Assembly (NCBI GenBank): GCA_022701365.1
Contig: JAKUHH010000059.1
Span: 1 to 64,000, forward strand
Length of the DNA stretch: 64,000 bases
Direction: 5' to 3'
From: Mycocentrospora acerina
Taxonomy: Eukaryota; Ascomycota; Dothideomycetes; Pleosporales
The first letter of the stretch is position 1. The number at the start of each line of letters is the position of its first letter. The notes below the pieces were generated by a model. That model saw nothing but the letters and a program-made list of their open reading frames with translations. It did not search any database and had not been told where the DNA came from. This document shows, piece after piece, positions 22,520-32,100 of this stretch. The position numbers were made by a program, and so were the translations under genes.

Positions 22520-22944
22520 CATTACTCCTATCACAACCCCATGATCTAGCTAGAAAAGGAATGTCTGTAAGTAAACTTAGAAAGATCTAGGATTTTACCA
22601 GTCTGAATACGCATCTGAATACGTATTGCTCTTCTTGACTCTGTCTGTGCGCCCACTCATACCGCTACATCAGGCCCAACCCCTTGTATATTCCATCCAA
22701 AGTTTCCTCATGTACAACCGACGATCATTTCTGTTTGGAACGGCCCATACTATTAGAACCATGTACGCAGTCGGAACTCGTAATATGGTCCGAATGACAA
22801 TCATTTCCTACTCTGTGCAGTCAAAACGGGATGCCACTAGTGCTTTAGCACCAGGTGACTTTATAAAACCCCAATATTGTTCTGCCTTCCAGCAATATCA
22901 ACTGAGTTCATCTTGACCTTTTCCAGATATTTCCCTACTTTCCA

Positions 22945-23892
22945 ATGCCTTCCGCTCTCGCCAAACTGAACGAAGACATCTGGGGCGAGTACCTCGAGGC
23001 ACAGAATGGTCGTCTAGCTACGTTGCCTCATGTTGAGCATTTAACACCAAGAGTAATTCGAGTAATGGGTGGAAACGCAGGCTTGATGCGTCTTCAAGGA
23101 ACCAACACGTACCTAGTTGGAACTGGAAAACATCGTCTACTCATAGACACCGGACAAGGCTTCCATCAGTGGATTGATAGTCTACTCGAAGTGCTACATG
23201 ATTTGAACATAGAAATCTCCCATATCCTGCTCACACATTGGCATAGCGACCATACTGGAGGTATTCCTGATCTCCTCGATCTGAGGCCACACTACGTTGA
23301 CCGCATTTATAAATGTGACCCAGACCGTGGCCAGCGACCAATCAAGCATAATCAGGAATTTTGCGTAGAGGGTGCAACAGTTCGAGCTGTCTTCACCCCA
23401 GGTCATGCCCATGACCATATGTGTTTCCGTCTAGTAGAAGAGAATGCACTCTTCACAGGGGACAACGTGCTGGGACAGGGACAGAGCGTGTTTGAGGATC
23501 TAGGACTCTATACACAGAGTTTGGCGGAGATGGCCGATTTGCAATGCCAGGTTGGTTATCCTGGCCACGGACCTGTCATTTTCAACCTTCCGCAAAAGAT
23601 GAAGGAGTGTGTTCGCCAAAAGGAGGCCCGCGAGCGCCATACTTGGGCCACCTTAGAGTGTAATAAAGCCCGAGTCGGTGGTAGAGGCAGTCTCACAGTC
23701 CCGGATCTTGTGCAAAGAATGTATGGGAAGCTCCCTCCAGAAGTTTCAAGACAAGTTATTGAGCCTGGAGTGTTGGCAATCTTGAAAAAGCTGGCTGAAG
23801 ACAGGAAAGTGGGGTTCGAGATTAGCAATGAGAGCCAGTGTTGGTTTGTGCGCGAACAGAAAATGGCGCAGAGAGCCCATGTTAGCGTCTAG
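22945..23892 (+). CDS. Metallo-beta-lactamase-type polyketide thioesterase
   Basis: Hydrolyses the finished chain from the ACP of a PKS that has no TE domain of its own, the role shown for ACTE/GedB/MdpF/AptB-type enzymes. The gene is a single exon of 315 aa. The zinc-binding motif is THWHSDHTGG (residues 97-106), the second metal site GHAHDH (153-158), and the bridging Asp is in FTGDNVLG (Asp172). IDTGQG at 67-72 is the usual strand before the active site. The PKS encoded at 29156-34800 ends directly after its single ACP, so the two proteins complement each other. In some members of the family the enzyme also assists ring closure. The ATG is the first in frame and gives the usual N-terminus. 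Confidence 0.94.
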   Translation: MPSALAKLNEDIWGEYLEAQNGRLATLPHVEHLTPRVIRVMGGNAGLMRLQGTNTYLVGTGKHRLLIDTGQGFHQWIDSLLEVLHDLNIEISHILLTHWHSDHTGGIPDLLDLRPHYVDRIYKCDPDRGQRPIKHNQEFCVEGATVRAVFTPGHAHDHMCFRLVEENALFTGDNVLGQGQSVFEDLGLYTQSLAEMADLQCQVGYPGHGPVIFNLPQKMKECVRQKEARERHTWATLECNKARVGGRGSLTVPDLVQRMYGKLPPEVSRQVIEPGVLAILKKLAEDRKVGFEISNESQCWFVREQKMAQRAHVSV

Positions 23893-24877
23893 AATTGGGG
23901 ACTCTTTCTCACTTGTGTCGTGGACCATCTACCATTTCTTTTAGATCTTAGCCTTTACTTTTACATCAATACTAAATATCCCATGTTTATCGAATCTTGT
24001 GAACTTTCTATCGGCACTGTGCGTCATTCAAAGAACTCATGACGATGAGCGGGCTGGTTTAGAATAGAGGAAAGAATTTTTATGCAGAATGTATAGCACT
24101 TCTTTATTCTGTCATCCACGTATCTTATCTTCCATCTGGTGCTACATCTCGCACTCCTTAATGACATTAAATGTCTCATATTTTATGTTACGTAATTCCT
24201 TTGATTTTTCACTTTTGTGTCAGAAATGCACACTAAGGGGCCTTAACAGCGATCGCTTATAAGTTCCCAGCACTTCTGTTGGTCGTACCGGATCACTACA
24301 GTAAATCCGTATCCCATTACAACTTTCCACTTTGATATTATTACTAAAAGAGTATTATATGTACTTCTGTAAAATCTTACCTACCACTGTAACAGTTTGT
24401 ATGCCATTGACTATTGATATACTTTTAATTCACAACAGGACTTTATTCGCTCAACGACATGAAATGAGATGATTTCTACCATTTTGGACCTGTCAGATAT
24501 TTAGACTTGATGTAGTGGCTCTTCTTTAGAATTTTTGTGGATATAGCTTACAGGAGACCGACTGACTAGTGTTTGATATGTGCTCAAGAACAATTGATGT
24601 CAAGGAGGCACACAATGGTAGAAGAGATGAAAATGAAAAGGCGCGAACAAAATTGAATCGGCTAATAATTGTTAGAGCCCAATTTCTATGGTTGAGACAC
24701 AAACTATTTATTGACGAGATGAAGAAAGGAGAACACTGAACTAGAGAAGTTGGGAACTGATGATTTTATTATTATGCTCGCATTATCAATATGATAACTT
24801 AGGTGGTGGCTGGTCGTGCTGAGTCATCGGTTGGCTCCGCAACCAGCCGCATGAGGCGCCTTCATAGCGAACATTTA
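23893..24877. other. Convergent spacer, about 1 kb, no gene
   Basis: It lies between the thioesterase 3' end and the SnoaL-like gene 3' end. Composition is AT-rich but not RIP-like (CpA and TpG present). No coding frame, tRNA-like fold or repeat was recognised. Confidence 0.5.
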
Positions 24878-25462
24878 TCAAGCGAAAACTTGTAGATAAG
24901 CCAACTTCGGATTGCCATTGCTATAGCTCTCGTTACTAGTGACAGTCCAAGCAACAAAGTCCCTTTGAGAAGATGTCCCATTGTGCAGTATCACCTTTTT
25001 TGCTATCAGTATAGGTTAAATATAGAGGATAAGACGAATTACCGACCTTGGATATGCCACGTAGCATCAAGATCAACCCGGGGCTTTCATTTGAATACAC
25101 TTCGTAGATTGTGTGATTTTGATGAGAGTAAGTTGTGTTATAAGGAATATTAATGGCGTTAGAAATCGCTTCGTTACGTTAATAAATATTGTTGGTAGAA
25201 ATGAGCAGCAGAACTAACCTGCACTACCAACGAACGTTTGACCAGACTCAACTAAAGAACCATTTACCAGAAATGTAGAAGCTACATCTAGGCCACCATT
25301 TGGATCGTCGATAGCCCGAAAGAGCTTGATTAAATTTGCTTTTATCAAGGGGTCTACCGTGATCGAGGGCCATTTCGCGTTTTCTGCCCCATCAGCGCGG
25401 ACGGTTGCCGGGATAAACCCACAAGCCGTAAGCGCAGCAGCAAAAAAGATATTATTAAACAT
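24878..25462 (-). CDS. Secreted SnoaL-like (NTF2-fold) small protein
   Basis: Three exons (25462-25219, 25168-25043, 25002-24878) join in frame to 164 aa. The first about 23 residues (MFNNIFFAAALTACGFIPAT) form a signal peptide. The remainder has the length and layout of SnoaL-like proteins of fungal clusters, with FRAIDDPNGG, LDVASTFLVNGSLVESG, HTIYEVYSNESPGL, VILHN and a DFVAWTVTS end, plus several N-glycosylation sites. SnoaL-fold proteins act as cyclases, dehydratases or hydrolases; the reaction here is not known. The promoter holds two copies of the cluster motif, so I take it as part of the pathway even though it appears to enter the secretory route. The domain assignment is by overall look only; exon joins are supported by frame and by GT/AG ends. 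Confidence 0.7.
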
Positions 25463-25568
25463 TGTTCAACCGGAATATTAGTTCTGAACTGACGGAAACA
25501 CAACTCTTAATTTATGCTAGTTGTTTTGTCAGGTTTATAGGGTTTGGTAAGAAAAGATCATCAATGCA

Positions 25569-25586
25569 TCGGCGAAGGAACGCCGA
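25569..25586. promoter_or_regulatory. Paired motif TCGGCGA / ACGCCGA upstream of the SnoaL-like gene
   Basis: TCGGCGA (inverted TCGCCGA) at 25569-25575 and ACGCCGA at 25580-25586 face each other, 107-124 bp upstream of the start codon. The rest of the 570-bp spacer to 26033 shows no gene. Confidence 0.5.
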
Positions 25587-26033
25587 AATAACTGTGACAC
25601 CTCATCACACTCTGCACGTGCCAGGTTTAATTAATTTCGCAACAGAAAGCTCCACCAATACGAATCTTTATAATTTAGAATCTTCTATCGTACGAACGGA
25701 GCTACTTCGCAGCATGTTGAATTACGTCCGCGTGTCGACTGTACATAAAATTTTCGACAAGAGAAGAATACTTATTAGTGTAACGTGCAACTAAATCTAA
25801 AACACTAAAAGCCTGTAGGCGATCGGTAAACTGTGGCAATTTGATTGCATTATATCACGAAGATGATTTTTTGAGAAGTCATTTGAAGCTGTTTTTTCAA
25901 AGTATCAACATCTCATTCTTTGATTTTCTAACATAACTAAAAATTCCTTGTTCTGTAATGAATAGAAACCTGTCCATATTAACAAGATTAAAAGCTGGCC
26001 AAATTTTACTTCACTGATTTGCTGTACTACACT

Positions 26034-27311
26034 TTATTTAGGTACAAGCTTTGACACCTTCATCCATTCGCTTATCGGCTGATGAAATTGTGAGAACCGC
26101 CTAACACAACGCTTCACCGAATCTTGACCTCTTTGATATGCCCCTTTGTAGAATTTCCTGATAATTGTAGTAATAGCTAATGCCTGTGAATCTTTCAGGC
26201 CCTCGTAAATGATATCTACAAGTTCCACGGCGTCAAGAATGGCATGATTACCGCCCTCACCTCCAAAAATTGGCATGGCATGGGCGGCGTCGCCTATGAA
26301 CACAATGCCTGATTCTGCTGCTTTCTCCAGGTCTTGAAGCTTTACATGTAGTGCCCAAATGCGCCAATTGTATACCGTGGCTTTTTTGATTTCGTCCGCG
26401 TTGACAAGAGCTGAGAATGGCATAGCAAGACTCTTGCTGCGAATTTCTTTCAAAAGATGTTGCGGCGCCTTCATACTCTCACTTCGGTCTGGCATCCACA
26501 ATCCGTTTCGGTCTCCGTTTTGAGCGCGTGAATATGTCCAATCTAAATCAGTTGTACCGTCTTTGGTAGCATCTGCGACTGTCACAAAGGTGTTAAAGTT
26601 ATCACCAACTCCTGCCGCAACAGTAGACTGGCCAACGAAAGGATCCCACAATTCGTTGCGTTCGCTCAGTGTCATTTGCCTTTTGCCGTGAAATAGTATG
26701 ACTGGTTGTACGTGAACATGTACGTGGGGAAGTAGAAGCTGGCGAGCTAGAGTAAGAGTCAGTGCTATAATAGTCTGCAAACAACAACTTGTGGTGATGC
26801 CCTTACCAGTAGAATGTACTCCATCTGCGGAGACGACCATCGCACCCACAAACTCCTGACCATTTTCAAATACGGCCTTCACATTACCTGGTGTTCCTTG
26901 GACGGCCTTCAGTGTGTGATCATATCGTACATCCACACCGTTACTCAACCATTCTCTTAAAAGCCTTCTATTTGCCCTGAATAGTCTGATTCTGTCACCT
27001 CCATGATTAGGTTCAGGATTGAAGAGTGTCTCTCCGGTAGAATTATCTCGAAATGTTAGATCGACCTGACCTGAACCCCCAAGCGCACGATCAACAGCGA
27101 CAAATTTTTGGAATTCCTCAATCGACACATTCCCTAGTCTTTCTAAGAGAGGCCCAAAAGCCCAATCACGGACTGTAATGGCATATCCTTGACCTTTCTC
27201 TGGTGTAGACTTCTCAAAGATAATAGATGAAATTCCGTGTTTCTGTAACAAACGTGCAGTAGACAAGCCAGATATCCCCGCCCCTATGATGAGTATCGGC
27301 CTTTTTGACAT
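26034..27311 (-). CDS. FAD-dependent monooxygenase (aromatic hydroxylase type)
   Basis: A flavoprotein that hydroxylates or oxidatively opens aromatic substrates with NAD(P)H and oxygen; such enzymes are common in anthraquinone and asperthecin-type clusters. The frame is open for 425 aa, but 26747-26806 is a 60-bp in-frame intron (GTAAGG...CTCTAG). Its removal gives 405 aa and restores the usual DGVHSTARQLLLP junction. The FAD fingerprint is ILIIGAGISGLST (residues 6-18), DGVHS marks the DG motif, and FIGDAAHAMPIFGGEGGN is the GD motif that binds the FAD ribityl chain. No transmembrane segment is seen. It is divergently paired with the glutathione transferase across 413 bp that carry two ACGCCGA motifs. 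Confidence 0.92.
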   Translation of the reverse strand: MSKRPILIIGAGISGLSTARLLQKHGISSIIFEKSTPEKGQGYAITVRDWAFGPLLERLGNVSIEEFQKFVAVDRALGGSGQVDLTFRDNSTGETLFNPEPNHGGDRIRLFRANRRLLREWLSNGVDVRYDHTLKAVQGTPGNVKAVFENGQEFVGAMVVSADGVHSTGKGITTSCCLQTIIALTLTLARQLLLPHVHVHVQPVILFHGKRQMTLSERNELWDPFVGQSTVAAGVGDNFNTFVTVADATKDGTTDLDWTYSRAQNGDRNGLWMPDRSESMKAPQHLLKEIRSKSLAMPFSALVNADEIKKATVYNWRIWALHVKLQDLEKAAESGIVFIGDAAHAMPIFGGEGGNHAILDAVELVDIIYEGLKDSQALAITTIIRKFYKGAYQRGQDSVKRCVRRFSQFHQPISEWMKVSKLVPK

Positions 27312-27532
27312 TGTATCGTTCTACGTGAAATACTTGGCTAAAGGGGATTTGTAATCGTGTATGTGCTAAAGATTAGGGCTATCAATGAGGTGTTGAAGTT
27401 CTTATTCCTACAGATGTTAAAATAGCCAAATTGAAAACTGTTCGTCATAGCTCATAGCCTCGAAATTTGGATTATGTCAGATCTTTCGTACCGGCAGTAT
27501 TCTGGAGAGCGATCGGGCCGAGAATACTCTCA

Positions 27533-27560
27533 ACGCCGAGAAGAAGGCCACAAACGCCGA
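27533..27560. promoter_or_regulatory. Two ACGCCGAG motifs in the monooxygenase/GST divergent promoter
   Basis: ACGCCGAG occurs at 27533-27540 and 27554-27561 as a direct repeat 21 bp apart, two helical turns, 166-250 bp from the two start codons. It is a one-base variant of the TCGCCGA motif of the other promoters. Confidence 0.45.
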
Positions 27561-27724
27561 GAGCAGTCGTCTAAATTGAGTCTTAAATTGATGACATCAT
27601 GAATCATTTAGATACTAACAAAATCAGAATTTCCGTGCCGTATAATGGGCGACCTCCTAACTAGAATAATCAAATCTCAGTCCTGCACTCTGTCAACCGT
27701 TGTTTCTGTGGTAACAGCTAAGAC

Positions 27725-28622
27725 ATGGACAAAACACAACAAGAAATTCTTAACTTGAAGCCTATCAAGGTCTATGGCCATGTCGCTGTAAGTTCAGTTG
27801 TTTCCTCTGACTCGTTTCTAAGTAGACTAGCTGATGTGGTTGTTGAAAGGGACCACACCCGTGGAAGATAGTCATTATCCTAAAAGAGTTGAAGTTGCCT
27901 TATGATATAGAATTTCTTTCCGCTGAAGAGATGAAGGTTCCACCTTACATTCATCTATGTCCGAATGGCAGAGTACCTACTATACTTGACCTGAACACTG
28001 GCATAACGTTGTGGGAGGTACGCCGAGTCCTGTAAAGGCTAAAGATGAGATTTACTATTGCTGATGAGATATTCTCTGCGTAGTCGGGAACTATCGTCGA
28101 GTACCTTGAAGACGTGTATGACCACGAAGCCAAGCTCAAGTACACTAGTTTTCCGGAGAAATATCACCAAAAAACTTGGAAAGACTACCAAATTGCCGGT
28201 CATGATCTTTTCCTTGGCCAAAAAGCATATTTTACAATGGTGAGAAAACTCACTTGCGAATTAAAAGACCCACCCTAATCCCGGGGCAGTTTCACACAGA
28301 CCAAGACCTCTCATCCGTTCATGAACACTATGGGAACATGATTCACTGGGTCCTGGGAGTCATAGAGGCGCAGTTGAAAAAAACGAACAAACAGTACTTA
28401 GTAGGAGACAAATGTACTTACGCCGACCTAATGTACATCCCATTTCACCTGGTGCTAACGGACAAACTTATGAGAAATGTCAACGAGAACTTTGAGCAGG
28501 AGTGGAAAGAAAAATATCCTCGATGTCATGAGTGGAACTCTCGATTGATGCAGCGTGACAGCGTCAAAGCAGCGTTGGTAGAAAAGTATCGTGCTATGGA
28601 CAGTGCTGGGTGGCCACGATAG
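27725..28622 (+). CDS. Glutathione S-transferase (fungal Ure2/GstA-like)
   Basis: Conjugates glutathione to electrophilic intermediates or catalyses glutathione-assisted steps; GSTs are present in several anthraquinone and xanthone clusters (for example mdpJ, gedE, tpcF), where the role is often unsettled. Four exons (27725-27787, 27850-28017, 28084-28239, 28290-28622) join in frame to 239 aa. The N-terminal thioredoxin-like domain has KVYGHVAGPHPWKIVIIL and NGRVPTILD, with the cis-Pro VP, then TLWESGTIVEYL, whose Glu-Ser pair binds the gamma-glutamyl group. The helical C-terminal domain has YLVGDKCTYADLMYIP, the N-capping box. It is divergently paired with the FAD monooxygenase. Confidence 0.92.
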
Positions 28623-29155
28623 GATGATGACTAGACTTTTTATGAAATCTTTTACAAAAATTGTGTCAATCTTAAAAATATAATCGGATATTGGTCCTTG
28701 AGTAATATCTCAATCTTAGAGTGCGTTCCCTAATTGTCAATAACTGTTAGTCCTTTCGTCACTAATTCAGGTCACAACTAGATTCATTTGTAGCAGCCCT
28801 GGTCTTGAAATTATATACTGACCATGTAAATTGCTCATGATATTAGTCACACCAATAAAATCATGCATTAATGACCAAACTATATCCTCGATGCTCATAT
28901 CTTAATGCATTCCTACAAATTGTATCGATTCTAGATGATATTTTGTAGTCTTATACAAAAAACGTATTTTTTCATAAGAGAGAAGGTTCAAAAACGTCAC
29001 ATATTAATTTGGTCTAATTTAATTCCATCAATTAGTGAAGTCAATTGACTCGCAAATCTTATATCTCAGTTCATGCGACTTTAGGTTGCTTAAAGTGTTA
29101 GAAATCCATAGCTTTGATGATCCAATATTGCATGTCCAACTCCAAGTCAATATCT
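28623..29155. other. Convergent spacer between GST and PKS; no gene
   Basis: AT-rich 3' flanks of two converging genes. No coding frame or motif was recognised. Confidence 0.5.
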
Positions 29156-32100
29156 CTATCGATTTTCATCCAGCCACTCTTTAAAATCGCCAATAGTCTC
29201 GCATTCAATAAACAGCGAGCTTTTTATCTCTATCTTGAGTTGCGCTTTAAATTTTTCTACTAGCACAAGGGACATGAGAGAATCTACGCCGATCTGCACG
29301 AAGGTGCTGTCATCGTTCAGTTCGGACGAATCGATTCCAGTCTCGTTAATGATTAAAGCTATTGCACCTGCGACAATTGGGTTTTCTCCATGAGCATTTT
29401 CGTCTATTGTTGTCGGTACAGAGACATGTGAGATGGATTCCATATCGGAGTTGTGAGCTGGTGAGCTGTATTGAGTGGAAGATGGTTCTGATCCTAATTG
29501 AGCTATTGTAAATTTGGGGGAGGGATTTGGGATGGTAGTTGACTTTTCTACAAGACCCATAGCTACTTTTGATGTTGACGTTTTACTACTGCGCTCCAAA
29601 TGTGCGATGGAACTAGCATGGTTGATATCGCTCGTATTTTCTGGTGAGAAGAATCGCGTCATTAGAACTCTGTTGATCTGCCGGAATTTCATTTGGCCCA
29701 TCATTCCAACGATGATACTGTCTTGTAGAATGAACACATCTCCAGTCCAGATCTTTGGATCCTCATCACTCTGTATCATCTGCACATAGCTACGATAGCT
29801 TGCGCCCGCTTGTGGTGGCCGAGCCAGACGAAATGTTTCCCATCCCGGAGTAACGTAGAAGAAATCAGTCGTATTCGAGGCTTCAGAGCCGTTCAATATG
29901 AAGCCACCTAGATGGCATAGGCTATCGATCCAATGCGGTGGAGTGTGCCACACACCATGCTCTTCAGGATGTAAAGTAACGTTTGCAAAGGCTTCGTGGT
30001 CATTCAAAACGACAGAATGCATACCGCGATAATGTTCAGCGTAAGTTACGACGTTTTTGAACAGTGTATATGCCAAATTTCGGTTGACTCTACTGGCAGT
30101 GCCTTGCACTGCTAGAGAATCTAAGGCATCAATTCGTTGTGTAACTAGATGTCCGAGACGCTTCCATTCTTTGTTCCAAGTTAAGACATCCTCGAATTGG
30201 ACATTGCAGGAGCCGTAGTGTTCGGCCATACGAGTGCCATTTTCCGAAACGTTGTACAGAAATATGGTTATATTGCGGGAAGCTTTGTCGAGTTTCGCTT
30301 CGAGTTGTATCAATTGTGGCCCACTCTCGCGCGACCTAGCAACCTGTGCATGCAAGATCTCCATGTTCAGTAGGTTCATATGAATTTCTTTTTCTGTAGG
30401 GTATCCGAGCTTGTGGATATATCTGCCAACAGTGAAAGCCATATCAGCCCAAATAGAGGAGGATGCAACACCATAATTGTTCATACGATGACCCTCCACT
30501 GCTTCGAGAAATCCTGGGTCGAGTAAATTTGTCAGCGTTATCAGCTCAATACTCGTGGCTTCTACCAACTCAGAAACAATGCCGTGAATAGTGGATGTCT
30601 TCAATTTAGACCCCAAAGTGCTCAAGTTGGGTAGACTATCAATGCCTTGTGCTTTTGCAAGATGCGAAGTCGTGTGCGCTTTATCGAGAGTCCATGTTCC
30701 CACATATTGAATCCAATAATTTTTTTCATTCCAGCGATAAGATGGCAGATGTAAAACCCGATGTGCTCGCTCATATTCGCGGTAATATTCATTCCATGAA
30801 ACCGCCACTCCAGCGCAATGTAGCGAGATTAGTGAGGACGTGATTGTAGAAAGATCATCCTTGTCACGTCTGAGAGATGCTACGATGGTGGTAGATCTTA
30901 GAATATTACGAATCATGCCCCCGGCAACCATGTGTGGACCAATATCGATCCAAACAGTTTCTTCATTGGCGATGCCTAGTTCTCGCACAGCGTCTAGGGC
31001 ACCCAAAACATCGACTTTCTCTCTAGTTGCGCGGCGAAGATATTTATGATTGATTGTTTTGCCATCAAAGATGCATTCTGCGAGCAAAGGAGAAATGACT
31101 GGAATCCGTGGAGGTTTAAACGTAATATTTTCCGCTAATTTCGTGAATGCGTCCAGTATAGTATCCATTTGAGTTGAATGAAACGCAAACGGAACACTTA
31201 GTACTGTTGATTTAACTCCAGAAGATGCTAGAATCACTGACAGATCTTCGATCTTAGTATTCACTCCACTAATAACAATGTCGTTCTCGCCGTTGATGCA
31301 GGCGAGTTCATAATCTTGTTCACGACCTGGTAGGAGTTCCCCTAGACGGTCAGGACTACAACGGATAGCCAACATAGTTTGGGCGCCGACTTCGCAATGT
31401 GTGACCATCAGCTTCGCCCGTGCAGCCGTAAGATAAAGAGCATCAAGCTCTGAGAGAACACCCGACACAGACAATGCAGCAAATTCTCCCAAACTATGGC
31501 CCATTACCACGGATGGTTTAATTCCGATTGAAGCCCAGTAGTGACTTAAAGCAAGCTCGATGAGAACGATGGCCACTTGCGATGTTACAGGGTTGACATC
31601 AACATCGTCATTGATTGAGCCATCAATAATTGGAATAACCGAATCTACTCCCAAATTGAGCGATTGCGCTAAGTGATTGAGGCGTTTGACTTCTTCACGG
31701 AAGCTGGAGCACGTTGTGTAAAGGCGTGCACCCATGCCGACATAAAACGCTCCCTGACCTGTGAAGGCGAAGGCAATCGTCGGACTTTTCAGTGGTATTG
31801 ATGCAACCCACTCCAGCTTCTGCATTTTTTCAATCTCTGCAGAAAGAAATCGTTTTGCCTCTGGAATATCGTTGACCGATGTTACCAGGCGGAACGGGTG
31901 GTGAATGCGTCGCGCAGCGAGCGTATACGAAATATCACCTATCTCAGTGTCTCCACAGTCATTAAGATACTGTAGTAGTGCTTCAGCATTCATTCTCAGC
32001 GAGTTTTTGCTTCGGGCTGAAATCATGAGCGGGAACTTAGAGCGCGGGTCGTTGCCGACGTGGTCTTGCACCGGTGCGTCCTTCAATAGCACTGTAGTGT

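Noticed and set aside
26747..26806. An extra 20-residue loop in the FAD monooxygenase
   Set aside because: The segment begins GTAAGG, ends CTAG, is 60 bp and its removal restores the family sequence, so it is an in-frame intron.
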